The notes: generated by a model from the letters alone, not told the origin. Shown: positions 9,748-18,481, counted from the first letter of the stretch. The stretch: DNA of 64,000 bases from Ralstonia sp. 25mfcol4.1 (GCF_900104095.1 NZ_FNJO01000010.1:144231-208230); one strand, 5' to 3'. Numbers and translations are program-made.

Positions 9748-9786
9748 TGTGACAGGTGTCACAGTACAGCTGTCCAGGGCTGGACA
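9748..9786. promoter_or_regulatory. Paired palindromes, probable AcoR enhancer sites
   Basis: Two perfect 16-bp dyads, TGTGAC-AGGT-GTCACA (9748-9763) and TGTCCAG-GG-CTGGACA (9771-9786), have centres 23 bp apart, about two helical turns. They lie between the acoR stop and the sigma-54 promoter, about 125-160 bp upstream of the expected acoX transcription start. This is the normal place for activator-bound upstream sites. Assignment to AcoR is an inference. Confidence 0.65.
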
Positions 9787-9790
9787 GTCG

Positions 9791-11815
9791 TCACGGCTGG
9801 CTGCCATCGCGCCGGTTGGGCGACGCGATGCCGTACCGTTCCATGCGCCGGTACAGCGTCATGCGGCTGATGCCGATCTGCCGCGCCACGGCACTCAGGT
9901 TCCAGCCCGACGCGCGCAGGTACTGCATCAGCAGCATGGCTTCGGGGGATAGCGCCTGGGATACGCTGTCGGTGCCGGTGCCGGTGCCGGTGCCGGTGTC
10001 CGCCTCGGCCCCGGCCGCAGGCAAGCCCCGCGTCAACGTGGCGTCTTGCGCGAAGCCGTCAGGCAGATCATCAGGCGTCACCATGCCACCGTGGCAGATC
10101 GCGCAGGCGTATTCGATGACATTGCGCAGCTCGCGCAGATTGCCGGGCCAGCGGTGGGCGTGCAGCCGCTGGCGCGCCGTGTCGGCCAGCATCACGTTGC
10201 GCGTCCCTTGCGAGGCCGGCTGGCCGCCATCGCCACCGGCCAGCATCTTGTCGATCAGCCAGTCCAGATCCTGCCGCTCGCGCAGCGGGGGCAGCTCGAA
10301 GCGCGCGCCATTCAGACGGTAATAGAGATCCTCGCGGAACTGGCCGGCCTCCACGAGCTGGTCCAGCCGGTGGTGCGTGGCCGAGATCACGCGCACATTG
10401 ACGGGCACCGGCCGCGTCGCGCCGATGGGCAGAACCTCTCCTTCGGCCAGCACGCGCAGCAGCCGCGATTGCAGGTCGCGGGGCATGTCACCAATCTCGT
10501 CCAGGAACAGCGTGCCGCCATCGGCCTCCTGGATCAGGCCGCGCTTGCCGCGCGCCCCGGCCCCGGAAAAGCTGTTCGGCAGGTGGCCGAAGAGTTCGCT
10601 TTCGATCAGGGTTTCAGGAATCGCCGCGCAGTTGAACGCCACGAATGGCTGGGCCCGGCGCGCGCTGGCCTGGTGCAGCGCCTTGGCGAAGTATTCCTTG
10701 CCGCTGCCGGTCTCCCCGTGAATCAGCAGGTGGATGCGCGCATCCACCAGCCGTGCCGCGCGTTGCAACTGTTGTTGCATGGCAGTGTCGCCGCCGCTCA
10801 GGGCCGCCAGCGCGGCCGGCAGTGGCGCCGCCGGTTGCGCATCAGGCCGCGACTGCCAGCGCAGCGCAGGCGGCATCACGCTCAGGTACAGCAGGCCGCC
10901 GCTACGGTGCAACGCCACCAGCCGCTGCTCGCTGGGCCGGGAATAGACGTAGCGCCCCAGATCGTCGATCCGGGCATCGAACAGCGCCTCGAACGACTGA
11001 CCCAGCACCGGTGTGCCGGGGCTTTCGCCCTCCAGCATGCGTCGGGCACGGTTGTTGCAGCCGACTATGCGGCCTGCGGCGTCCAGCGCCAGCAGGTATT
11101 CGGGGCTGACATCGACGAACTCCGGCGCGACATTCAGCTTCAGGATCCAGTCCCGGTGGTGGACGCGCAGGAAGTTGGCGTTTTCGATATGGGCGGCATA
11201 GATGCGCACCATCTGCAGCGCCAGGCCCTGGCTCGCCTTGGCGTCGGGGGACGTCAGCGCCGAGATGTCCAGAATCGCGTTGAGGCGGCCCTGCGTGTCG
11301 AACAGCGGCGCGGCGGTACAGGTCAGCGGGATATGCGTGGCATCGAAATGATCGGCCTGATGGACGGTCAGCGCCTCGCCCGTGACGAGCGCGGTGCCTA
11401 CAGCACAGGTTCCCGCGCCGGCTTCGCTCCATTCCGACCCCAGGTAGAGGCCGGCGTGGCGCAGCGCGGCGTCGGTATTGGCATCGCCGATATAGTCGAC
11501 GGTCACCCCCTGCGCATCGGTCAGCAGCACCACGTAGCCGAGGCCGGCGACATGGCCATATAGCGATTCCAGGCCATGACGGGCGATGCGCGCGAAGTCG
11601 TCGATGCGTTGCTGGTGCTCGCGCAGGCACGATTGCTCCACGATACGCGCCTCTTGCATGCGTGACGGGTCCAGGCCGTACTGATGCACGCAGCGTCGCC
11701 ACGAGTTCTGGATCATGGCGTCGTGCCCGATCGGCGCGGCGGATTCGGCGGGCAGGGGCAGCCAGGTGGTGGCATGCACCACGGTCTCGATGTGCTCGCG
11801 CTGCCGCAGATCCAT
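9791..11815 (-). CDS. acoR: Sigma-54-dependent transcriptional activator AcoR
   Basis: A 674-residue enhancer-binding protein. It has an N-terminal GAF/AcoR sensory region, an AAA+ domain with Walker A GETGSGKE and Walker B GGTLFLDEIGD, and a Fis-type C-terminal helix-turn-helix (LSAVARQIGISRMTLYRRM). The sigma-54 contact loop, normally GAFTGA, reads NSFSGA here. A Thr-Gly repeat lies in the linker before the DNA-binding domain. ATG 11815 is chosen over the in-frame start at 11914 because AAGGAGA precedes it. It lies directly upstream of acoXABC on the same strand and should activate it in response to acetoin or acetaldehyde. Confidence 0.93.
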   Translation of the reverse strand: MDLRQREHIETVVHATTWLPLPAESAAPIGHDAMIQNSWRRCVHQYGLDPSRMQEARIVEQSCLREHQQRIDDFARIARHGLESLYGHVAGLGYVVLLTDAQGVTVDYIGDANTDAALRHAGLYLGSEWSEAGAGTCAVGTALVTGEALTVHQADHFDATHIPLTCTAAPLFDTQGRLNAILDISALTSPDAKASQGLALQMVRIYAAHIENANFLRVHHRDWILKLNVAPEFVDVSPEYLLALDAAGRIVGCNNRARRMLEGESPGTPVLGQSFEALFDARIDDLGRYVYSRPSEQRLVALHRSGGLLYLSVMPPALRWQSRPDAQPAAPLPAALAALSGGDTAMQQQLQRAARLVDARIHLLIHGETGSGKEYFAKALHQASARRAQPFVAFNCAAIPETLIESELFGHLPNSFSGAGARGKRGLIQEADGGTLFLDEIGDMPRDLQSRLLRVLAEGEVLPIGATRPVPVNVRVISATHHRLDQLVEAGQFREDLYYRLNGARFELPPLRERQDLDWLIDKMLAGGDGGQPASQGTRNVMLADTARQRLHAHRWPGNLRELRNVIEYACAICHGGMVTPDDLPDGFAQDATLTRGLPAAGAEADTGTGTGTGTDSVSQALSPEAMLLMQYLRASGWNLSAVARQIGISRMTLYRRMERYGIASPNRRDGSQP
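9971..10000. repeat. Hexanucleotide repeat inside acoR
   Basis: GGTGCC is repeated four times (9971-9994) and followed by a fifth imperfect copy, GGTGTC. On the coding strand it gives an alternating Thr-Gly stretch in the AcoR interdomain linker. The 6-base period means copy-number change would alter linker length without a frameshift. Confidence 0.8.
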
Positions 11816-11917
11816 CGCTGTCTCCTTATCGGTCTGCCGGGTACTGTATCCCACCGCCCTGCTGGCGCAAACGCGGCGCTGCAGCATCGCGCAGCGAAAT
11901 GCGCTGGACATCACGTC

Positions 11918-12011
11918 ATGGCGGTTAATCGCATAATTTGGCTGTCATCCCAACGTTCCCGGCGTCGCCCAAGCCAGGGGCGTCCGGCGTACGGATGGCG
12001 GTTAATGGCAT
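11918..12011. promoter_or_regulatory. Two 17-bp direct repeats in the acoR/glutamate-synthase-like intergenic region
   Basis: ATGGCGGTTAATCGCAT (11918-11934) and ATGGCGGTTAATGGCAT (11995-12011) differ at one base and are 77 bp apart. They lie in the 297-base gap between the divergent acoR gene and the gene at 12113. They may be binding sites for one regulator; no palindrome or clear -35/-10 pair accompanies them. Confidence 0.45.
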
Positions 12012-12112
12012 TTGTTGTCCGATCATCAAGACAGCGTTTCCAGTGCCGATACTTCACTTGCCGCCCCGTACGCGCGATCATCTGGGGTCGCCTAAACGGA
12101 AGAGTCCCTCAC

Positions 12113-13738
12113 ATGTTCGAGCGTCGTTATGGCGCCGTGGCCCTGTCGGCCTGCGGCCTGATCGTCCTGGCCGCCCTGGCGGCCACGCGTGCCCTGTCGT
12201 GGTGGTGGGTGGCGCTGCCGCTGGCGTTGTGCCTGGTAGGCGTCCACGACCTGCTCCAGCGCCGGCACGCCATCCTGCGCAACTACCCGATCTGGGGTCA
12301 CGCGCGCTTTTTCCTGGAATTCATCCGGCCGGAGATCCGCCAGTATTTCATCGAGGACGATACGTCCGAGGCGCCCTTCTCGCGCGCCCAGCGCAGTCTG
12401 GTGTACCAGCGCGCCAAGAACGAGGTGGATAGCCGTCCGTTCGGCACCGAATCGGACGTCAAGCGCCCAGGCTACGAATGGATCAGCCACTCGCTGGCCC
12501 CAACCAAAATCCCGTCGGCCGATTTCCGTATCACGGTGGGGGCCGGCCGTGCCCAACCCTACGACATCTCGGTCTTTAACGTTTCTGCGATGAGCTTCGG
12601 CGCGCTGTCGGCCAACGCCATCCGCGCCCTCAACCGCGGCGCAAAGATCGGCGGGTTCGCCCACGACACCGGCGAGGGCTCGATTTCGCCGTATCACCGC
12701 GCCGAAGGCGGCGACCTGATCTGGGAACTGGGCTCCGGCTACTTCGGCTGCCGCCGCGCCGATGGCAGCTTCGACCCCGAACTGTTCGCCAGGCAGGCGG
12801 CCGACCCGCAGGTCAAGATGATCGAGATCAAGTTGTCGCAGGGCGCCAAGCCGGGCCATGGCGGGGTGCTGCCGGCGGCCAAGATCACGCCGGAAATCGC
12901 GGCCACGCGCGGCGTGCCAATGGGGGTCGATTGCGTGTCGCCCGCCGCCCATAGCGAATTCTCCACGCCGCTGGAACTGCTGCAATTCGTCGATCGGCTA
13001 CGTAACCTCTCAGGCGGCAAGCCCACCGGCTTCAAGCTGTGCATCGGCCATCCGTGGGATTTCTTTGGCGTGGTCAAGGCGATGCTGGCATCGGGCATCC
13101 TGCCGGATTTCATCGTGGTCGATGGCGCAGAAGGCGGCACCGGTGCGGCCCCGCTGGAATTTGTCGACCATATCGGCGTGCCGCTGCAGGAAGGGCTGCT
13201 GCTGGTTCACAACACGCTGGTCGGCGCCAACCTGCGCGACAGGATTCGCGTCGGCGCCAGCGGCAAGCTGATCAGCGCGTTTGATATTGCCCGCACGCTG
13301 GCGATGGGTGCCGACTGGTGCAATGCCGCCCGCGGCTTCATGTTCGCGCTGGGTTGCGTGCAGGCGCAGAAGTGCCACACCGACCGCTGCCCGGTGGGCG
13401 TGGCCACGCAGGACCCGGTCCGCCAGCGCGCCATCGTGGTGCCGGACAAGGCCGAGCGCGTGGCCAATTTTCATCGTCATACGGTGCATGCGCTGCAGGA
13501 ACTGCTGCAGGCAGCCGGGCTGCATTCGCCCAGCGAACTCACCCCGCACCATATCGTGCGGCGCCTGTCGCCCAGCGAGGTCAAGCCGATGTCCGAGCTG
13601 TTCGACTTCCTGCAGCCGGGCGACCTGATCAACGGCAACCTGCGTTTCAGCCTGTGGGAAAAGTACTGGCCGATGGCCCGCGCGGACCATTTCGGCATCC
13701 CGGTCTCGATCAGTACTCGCCCAGCGCCCAGCCGCTGA
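12113..13738 (+). CDS. FMN-binding glutamate synthase family protein
   Basis: 541 residues with two or more hydrophobic segments at the N-terminus (~8-45), then a domain like the central FMN/Fe-S part of the glutamate synthase large subunit. Visible motifs are SAMSFGALSANAI, GEGSISPYH, KPGHGG and DGAEGGTGAAP, and the Cys cluster CHTDRCPVGVATQ that holds the Fe-S centre. It lacks the glutaminase domain of true GltB, so it is a stand-alone membrane-anchored relative whose reaction is not defined. The start is ATG 12113, after a GGAAGAG stretch; the frame is open further upstream but without family similarity. The last 29 bases overlap the convergent YdcF-like gene. Confidence 0.85.
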   Translation: MFERRYGAVALSACGLIVLAALAATRALSWWWVALPLALCLVGVHDLLQRRHAILRNYPIWGHARFFLEFIRPEIRQYFIEDDTSEAPFSRAQRSLVYQRAKNEVDSRPFGTESDVKRPGYEWISHSLAPTKIPSADFRITVGAGRAQPYDISVFNVSAMSFGALSANAIRALNRGAKIGGFAHDTGEGSISPYHRAEGGDLIWELGSGYFGCRRADGSFDPELFARQAADPQVKMIEIKLSQGAKPGHGGVLPAAKITPEIAATRGVPMGVDCVSPAAHSEFSTPLELLQFVDRLRNLSGGKPTGFKLCIGHPWDFFGVVKAMLASGILPDFIVVDGAEGGTGAAPLEFVDHIGVPLQEGLLLVHNTLVGANLRDRIRVGASGKLISAFDIARTLAMGADWCNAARGFMFALGCVQAQKCHTDRCPVGVATQDPVRQRAIVVPDKAERVANFHRHTVHALQELLQAAGLHSPSELTPHHIVRRLSPSEVKPMSELFDFLQPGDLINGNLRFSLWEKYWPMARADHFGIPVSISTRPAPSR

Positions 13739-14519
13739 TATAGGCGAAGTATTCGCGCAGCCAGGCGTTATAGCGCACGTACAGCGGCGTTGGCGCGGCC
13801 ACGCCCGACACCGCGCCGAACCCCGCCTTGCGCGCGATGCGCTCGGCGCGCAGCAGGTGAAAGTCGCTGGTCACCATCGCCAGCGGCGCGGCGGCGCCGA
13901 TGCCGTGCTGTTCCAGCACCCGGCGTGAGAAGCGCATGTTCTCTTCGGTGCTGGTGCTACGGTCCTCGCGCAGGACGCGCTGCGGCGGCAGGCCCTGGCT
14001 CACCAGATAGTCGGCCATCAAGCCGGCTTCGGTGCAGTCGAGCCCCCCGAAATCACGGCCACCCGTCACCACGACCGGCACCGCCGGCCACTGGCGAGCC
14101 AATGCCAGCGCCGCGTCGAGGCGGGATTTCAGCGTGGGGGATACCGCGCAGTGGGGCGATCCGGAACCCAGTACGAGGATGGCCGCCGGCGGCTGCGTGG
14201 CGGCGTCGGGCGCGGTGAGCGTGGCCGGCGCGTGGCCGCCCTGGCTCAGGAAGCGGAAGAAAACGGCGACGCTCAGCAGCCAGACGATCAGGATCGCCCA
14301 GCCGGTGCGCCACAGCCACGCCACGCCGGGATACGTTCGGCGCCAGCGCGCCACCGTGTGCCAGCGCACCGCCAGGGCAAGCGCGCCCAGTCCGAGCACG
14401 CCGGGCACGACCACACCAACATTCATCACGCCCCGCAGCGCCAGCATCAGGGCATCGCCAAGCAGCACGCTGCCCAGCACCGCCATTGCAATACGCCACC
14501 CTTTCGATCTACTCGCCAT
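13710..14519 (-). CDS. YdcF family (DUF218) membrane protein
   Basis: 269 residues with three hydrophobic segments in the first ~95 residues and a DUF218/YdcF domain after that (AAILVLGSG, VVVTGGRD, DRSTSTEENMRFS, TSDFHLLRA). Related proteins such as ElyC and SanA act in cell envelope metabolism, but this one has no assigned role. Its 3' end overlaps the convergent glutamate-synthase-like gene by 29 bases. It lies 61 bases downstream of pcaD and could be read through from that operon. Confidence 0.85.
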   Translation of the reverse strand: MASRSKGWRIAMAVLGSVLLGDALMLALRGVMNVGVVVPGVLGLGALALAVRWHTVARWRRTYPGVAWLWRTGWAILIVWLLSVAVFFRFLSQGGHAPATLTAPDAATQPPAAILVLGSGSPHCAVSPTLKSRLDAALALARQWPAVPVVVTGGRDFGGLDCTEAGLMADYLVSQGLPPQRVLREDRSTSTEENMRFSRRVLEQHGIGAAAPLAMVTSDFHLLRAERIARKAGFGAVSGVAAPTPLYVRYNAWLREYFAYISGWALGEY

Positions 14520-14580
14520 TCCCGCGCCCGCAAGCTGTGTCAGGCGGCGATGCTACAACCGAATGGCGGGCTTGCGATTG

Positions 14581-15369
14581 TCAGCCGGCAAGAAACTTCA
14601 CCACCGCCTGGCTGAACGCGTCCGCCTGCTGCAGGTTGGAAAGGTGCGCGGCGTACAGTTCGACGTACTGCGCGCCCGGGATGGTGTCGGCCAGATAGCG
14701 GCCATCGGCGGGAGGCGTCGGGATATCGCCCGAGCCTGCAATGACCAGCGTGGGCGTGGTGATGCGGCCAATTTCGTTACGCAGGTCTGAGTCGCGCACG
14801 GCCAGGCAGTTGGCGGCGTAGCCACGCGCATCGATCGCACCAAGCATGGCGCGCAGATGCTGGACCAGTGCCGGCTGCTGCGCGGCGAAATCGGGCGTCA
14901 GCCATTTGTCGACCACGGCGGCGGCGATCGACGCCACGCCATCGCGCTCCACGGCGGCGGCGCGGTTGGTCCAGTTCTCGGGCGGGCCGATATAGGCTGC
15001 CGTATTGCAGAGCACCAGCTTATGCAGGCGGTCGGCGTGGTGCAGCGCCAGCCACATGCCAGTGATGCCCCCCATCGACAGGCCGCAGAAATGCACGCGC
15101 TGCAGGCCCAGGTGATCGAGCAGCGCGATCACGTCGCCGCCCAGCTGGGCGATGCGGTACGGGCCTTCGGTCACGGCCGACTGGCCATGGCCGCGCGTGT
15201 CGTAGCGCAGCACGCGGAAATGCTTCGTCAGCTCAGCCATCTGCGGCTGCCACATGTCGAAGTTGGTGCCCAGCGAGTTGGAAAGCACCAGCACCGGCAG
15301 GCTGGCATCGCCATCGAGCTGGTAGTGGATCCTGACGCTGGAAGGGGCAGACAGTTCGGCAAACGGCAT
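14581..15369 (-). CDS. pcaD: 3-oxoadipate enol-lactonase (PcaD-like alpha/beta hydrolase)
   Basis: A 262-residue alpha/beta hydrolase with SNSLGTNFDMW, RYDTRGHG, nucleophile motif CGLSMGG and a C-terminal AAHLSNLQ His, the pattern of PcaD, which hydrolyses beta-ketoadipate enol-lactone to beta-ketoadipate. The start at ATG 15369 has GCGGAG upstream; an in-frame ATG at 15396 falls inside catC. It follows the CatC-like gene by 13 bases, which supports a role after muconolactone isomerisation. No ring-cleavage or muconate cycloisomerase gene is present nearby, so a related lactone may be the true substrate. Confidence 0.82.
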   Translation of the reverse strand: MPFAELSAPSSVRIHYQLDGDASLPVLVLSNSLGTNFDMWQPQMAELTKHFRVLRYDTRGHGQSAVTEGPYRIAQLGGDVIALLDHLGLQRVHFCGLSMGGITGMWLALHHADRLHKLVLCNTAAYIGPPENWTNRAAAVERDGVASIAAAVVDKWLTPDFAAQQPALVQHLRAMLGAIDARGYAANCLAVRDSDLRNEIGRITTPTLVIAGSGDIPTPPADGRYLADTIPGAQYVELYAAHLSNLQQADAFSQAVVKFLAG

Positions 15370-15382
15370 GATCGGGCTCCGC

Positions 15383-15667
15383 TCAGTTCTGGGCAATGGC
15401 CGAACCGTGCTGCGCCAGCGCGGTGACCTTCATTTCCATGTACGGATACAGCGGCAGCGCCGTCAGGATCGTGTGCAGCTCGTCGGCGTCCTTGACGTCG
15501 AAGATGCTCACGTTGGCGTACTGGCCGGCCACGCGCCACAGGTGACGCCACTTGCCGTCGCGCTGCAGTTGCTGCGAGTAGGCCTTTTCCTCGGCCTTGA
15601 TCTTGTCCGCCACCTGCGGATCGAGCGAATGGGGAATACGGACAGTCATTTCGACCATGAACAGCAT
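15383..15667 (-). CDS. catC: Muconolactone delta-isomerase (CatC-like)
   Basis: 94 residues, the usual size of CatC (about 92-96), starting MLFMVEM and containing RDGKWRHLWRVAGQYANVS and FDVKDADELH, typical of the ferredoxin-like muconolactone isomerase fold. It isomerises muconolactone to beta-ketoadipate enol-lactone, the substrate of the PcaD-like enzyme encoded next. It stands 44 bases after the cyclase gene. catA, catB and catR are absent from this window. Confidence 0.85.
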   Translation of the reverse strand: MLFMVEMTVRIPHSLDPQVADKIKAEEKAYSQQLQRDGKWRHLWRVAGQYANVSIFDVKDADELHTILTALPLYPYMEMKVTALAQHGSAIAQN

Positions 15668-15711
15668 GGCGGCTCCTTCTTGGTTAATGGGGTGATATCC
15701 ACGTGGCGGAA

Positions 15712-16770
15712 TCAGACGGTGGCAACCGGCGTCACAGGCGAGCCCATCGCACCGGGCAGCCGCAAAGGCGGCGCCGACAGGAAAAACCGGTGGCGGCCTT
15801 CGGCCCGCAGGTACGCCGCCAGCTCGCGCAGGTGCCAGAGTTCGCCCAGCGGCAAACCCAGCTTGAACAGGCAGTGGTGATGCAGCGGCAGCATCGGCAC
15901 CGGGCCGGCGCTGTCGGGCACCGGCCGCGCCGGATAGCGTTCCACCGCGTAGTTGTCGGCGGCAATCGCGGCGATGCCGGTGTCCGTAATCCACTGCAGC
16001 AGGCGGTCGTCCCGCCCGTCCAGCGCGCAACAGCTGTTGTGCAGCAGCGCGGCGTCCGGCTGGCCCGCCATTTCCACGAGCATCTCGGCAAACCCGGTGC
16101 GCAGCACCAGGATGTCGCCGCTGCCTACCTCCACGCGGTCGGCATCGATCACGCGCATCAGGTCGTCGTAGCCCACCGTGCGGCATTCGCGGCCGTAGTG
16201 GTGCGCCAGGTCGACCAGCACGCCACGCGCCTGGATGCCGTGGGTGGCGAAGGTCTCGATGCCCAGCGCCGCGGCGTGGCTATGATCGTGGCCGCAGGCG
16301 TGCGCCGTGAAGTGGTCGGCTTCGGCGTAGTCCACCGGGCCGACGATATCGGTATTGGGCCGGAACCCGTTGTAGTACACGCGCTCGGCCACGCCGTCGC
16401 CGTCGGCATCGAACAACGCGCCCACGTGCGCCAGCGAATCCCATTGCGTGGAGTACTGCATCGACAGCAGCACCTGGTCGTCGCTGAGCACGTCCAGCGC
16501 GCGCGGATCTACCTTGGCCAGCGGGAAGTTGACGTACGCGACGTCGTCGCGGAACGTGGGCCGCAGCACCGGCGGATGCCGGCGCGGGTTCAGCACGTTG
16601 CCGCCCGGGAGGTCCAGCGGCAGCGACAGGCAGAAGGTACGTCCGCTGCGGATTTCCTGGGCGGCGGCCCGCACGCAGTCCGCCGTGATCAGGTTCAGGC
16701 GGCCAAGCTGGTCGTCATCGCCGAAGTCGCCCCAGTTGGCGCCTTCGGGTCGTTGCTTCCATCGTTTCAT
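15712..16770 (-). CDS. Cyclase family protein (putative metal-dependent amide or ester hydrolase)
   Basis: 352 residues of the cyclase/kynurenine-formamidase superfamily. Motifs include TQWDSLAHVGA with the metal-binding His, HFTAHACGHDHSH, a GVLVDLAHHYG segment and GDILVLRTG. Members hydrolyse cyclic amides, lactones or formamides using a metal bound by His and Asp. It sits between the YCII and catC-like genes in a same-strand run, which points to a lactone or ester substrate in one pathway. The substrate is not identified. Confidence 0.82.
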   Translation of the reverse strand: MKRWKQRPEGANWGDFGDDDQLGRLNLITADCVRAAAQEIRSGRTFCLSLPLDLPGGNVLNPRRHPPVLRPTFRDDVAYVNFPLAKVDPRALDVLSDDQVLLSMQYSTQWDSLAHVGALFDADGDGVAERVYYNGFRPNTDIVGPVDYAEADHFTAHACGHDHSHAAALGIETFATHGIQARGVLVDLAHHYGRECRTVGYDDLMRVIDADRVEVGSGDILVLRTGFAEMLVEMAGQPDAALLHNSCCALDGRDDRLLQWITDTGIAAIAADNYAVERYPARPVPDSAGPVPMLPLHHHCLFKLGLPLGELWHLRELAAYLRAEGRHRFFLSAPPLRLPGAMGSPVTPVATV

Positions 16771-16791
16771 GAGGACTGCTCAGATATCGGC

Positions 16792-17088
16792 TCAGATATG
16801 GCGGACGCCGTCCAGGTACGCCTTGCGCCAGCGCACGATCTTGACCTCGGCAAACAGGTCGGCCTGGTGGAACGGATCGGCCTCGATAAAGGCCTGGGCG
16901 GCCTCGCGCGAATCGACGTCGAGGATATAGATCCCGCCGCCGCCATCGCTACCGTCGTCGTTGAGCTTCGCGCCGCAAGCCAGCAGCAGCTGCTTGTTGG
17001 CTTCCAGGTAATCCAGGTGCGTGGGCCGGTTGGCCTGGCGCACGTGCTGGTGATTCGGCTTGTCGAAGGTTTCGATCAGGTACGGCAT
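16792..17088 (-). CDS. YCII-related protein
   Basis: 98 residues with the YCII ferredoxin-like fold: His in RPTHLDYL and the segments GIYILDVDSREAAQAFIEADPF. The family includes small dehydrochlorinase- or isomerase-like enzymes. ATG 17088 is chosen because CTGGAGACC precedes it. It is the second gene of the proposed lactone operon, 21 bases from the cyclase gene. A small isomerase or lactone-handling role is inferred from context only. Confidence 0.8.
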   Translation of the reverse strand: MPYLIETFDKPNHQHVRQANRPTHLDYLEANKQLLLACGAKLNDDGSDGGGGIYILDVDSREAAQAFIEADPFHQADLFAEVKIVRWRKAYLDGVRHI

Positions 17089-17103
17089 GCGAGGTCTCCA
17101 GGT

Positions 17104-17133
17104 TGTACTGCGTTGTACTCCGCTGTACTGCGG
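17104..17133. repeat. Three 10-bp tandem repeats upstream of the YCII gene
   Basis: TGTACTGCGT, TGTACTCCGC and TGTACTGCGG follow one another with an exact 10-base period, close to one helical turn. They lie in the 55-base gap between the transporter stop and the YCII gene, just before its ribosome site. They may be a regulator array or chance duplication. Confidence 0.5.
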
Positions 17134-17143
17134 CGGAAAGACT

Positions 17144-18481
17144 TCAGTGGGTGGCCATGCCCCAGGCCAGCAGCGCCACGATGTAGATGGCACCGACCCA
17201 GAACATCATGATCACGGTGTAGCCCATCACGTCCTTGAGCTTGAGCTTCGAGAGCGCCAGCGCCGGCAGGATCCAGAACGGCTGCACCAGATCGTTCCAC
17301 GCGTTGCCCAGCATCACCGACATCGACGTCTGTGCCACCGAGCTGCCGATGGCCTTGGCCGCATCGATCATGAACGGCCCCTGGATCACCCAGTGGCCGC
17401 CACCCGACGGGGCAAAGAAGTTGATCACGAAGCTGCTGACCAGCCCCCAGAACGGCAGGGTCTGCGGCGTGGCGATATCGACGAACACGCGCGAGATGGT
17501 ATCCACCAGCCCCGAGCCCGCCATCACCGCCATGATGCCCGCGTAGAACGGATATTGCAGGATGATGCCCGAAATCGTCTTGATGCCTTCGTTGAGCTTG
17601 GCCACGTAGTTGGCCGGCGTACCCAGCAGCAGCACGCCGATGAACAGGATCAGGAAGTTGATCAGGTTCAGGTCCAGCGTACCGCCCTGCACGAAGTAAA
17701 GCACCGCATAGGCCATGCCGCACAGCCCGATCAGCAGGCTCAGCAGTCGGCTGTTGTTCATGCGCGCGGCCAGCGTGTTCTCGATGCCCATGCTATGGCC
17801 GCCGGCAGCCGATTCCTTCGCCTCCGGTTCTTCCTTGATCTCGACCACGTCCCTGGCATCGCGCGGATGCAGCATCGCGTTGAGCAGCGGCAGCGTGACG
17901 ATCACGGCCAGGCTGGTCAGCAGCATCGGCACCGAGAAAATGGTGTCCTTGAGCGCGATGACGCCCATCAGCTTTTCCATCGGGTGTCCCGGCGTGGAGA
18001 TCAGCACCGGGATACTGGCCGACAGGCCCAGCCCGTACATCGTGAAGCCGCTATAGGCCGAGGCGATGATCAGCGGGTAATGCACGCCCTTGACCTTAAT
18101 GGCCAGCTTGCGCGCGATGATGCCGCCGATCACCAGGCCGAAGCCCCAGTTCAGGTAGCTGCCGATGCCGCCCACCAGGGTGGCGACGATGATGGCGCCG
18201 CGCGGCGTGGCCACGCGCGCCACGATGCCGTTCAGGAAGCGGTCCACCAGCGGCGCGGTGGCCAGCACGTAGCCCATGGCCAGGATCACGGCCATCTGCG
18301 TGGTGAACGAGAGCAGGTTCCAGAAACCCTTGCCCCAGTTGGTGATGATGGCGCTTGCGCCCTGCCCTTCCACCAGCATCGCCATGACCATGCTGAGCAG
18401 CGTCAGTCCGATGGCGAACACAAAGGGGTCCGGCAGATACCGGCGCATCAGTTCCGTAAAGAACCCGGCAACCTTGTTCAA
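17144..18481 (-). CDS. Short-chain fatty acid transporter (AtoE family)
   Basis: 445 residues, strongly hydrophobic with about ten to twelve membrane segments. The motifs YLPDPFVFAIGLTLL, FGLVIGGIIARK and FFAPSGGGHWVIQGPFM are characteristic of the AtoE/TIGR00366 family, which takes up short-chain carboxylates. The start is TTG at 18481, supported by CAGGAGA eight bases upstream. As the first gene before YCII-cyclase-CatC-PcaD it probably imports the acid or lactone degraded by those enzymes. Confidence 0.88.
   Translation of the reverse strand: MNKVAGFFTELMRRYLPDPFVFAIGLTLLSMVMAMLVEGQGASAIITNWGKGFWNLLSFTTQMAVILAMGYVLATAPLVDRFLNGIVARVATPRGAIIVATLVGGIGSYLNWGFGLVIGGIIARKLAIKVKGVHYPLIIASAYSGFTMYGLGLSASIPVLISTPGHPMEKLMGVIALKDTIFSVPMLLTSLAVIVTLPLLNAMLHPRDARDVVEIKEEPEAKESAAGGHSMGIENTLAARMNNSRLLSLLIGLCGMAYAVLYFVQGGTLDLNLINFLILFIGVLLLGTPANYVAKLNEGIKTISGIILQYPFYAGIMAVMAGSGLVDTISRVFVDIATPQTLPFWGLVSSFVINFFAPSGGGHWVIQGPFMIDAAKAIGSSVAQTSMSVMLGNAWNDLVQPFWILPALALSKLKLKDVMGYTVIMMFWVGAIYIVALLAWGMATH

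Noticed and set aside
9971..10000. Short repeats mistaken for a CRISPR array
   Set aside because: Simple hexanucleotide repeat inside acoR coding sequence, with no spacers.
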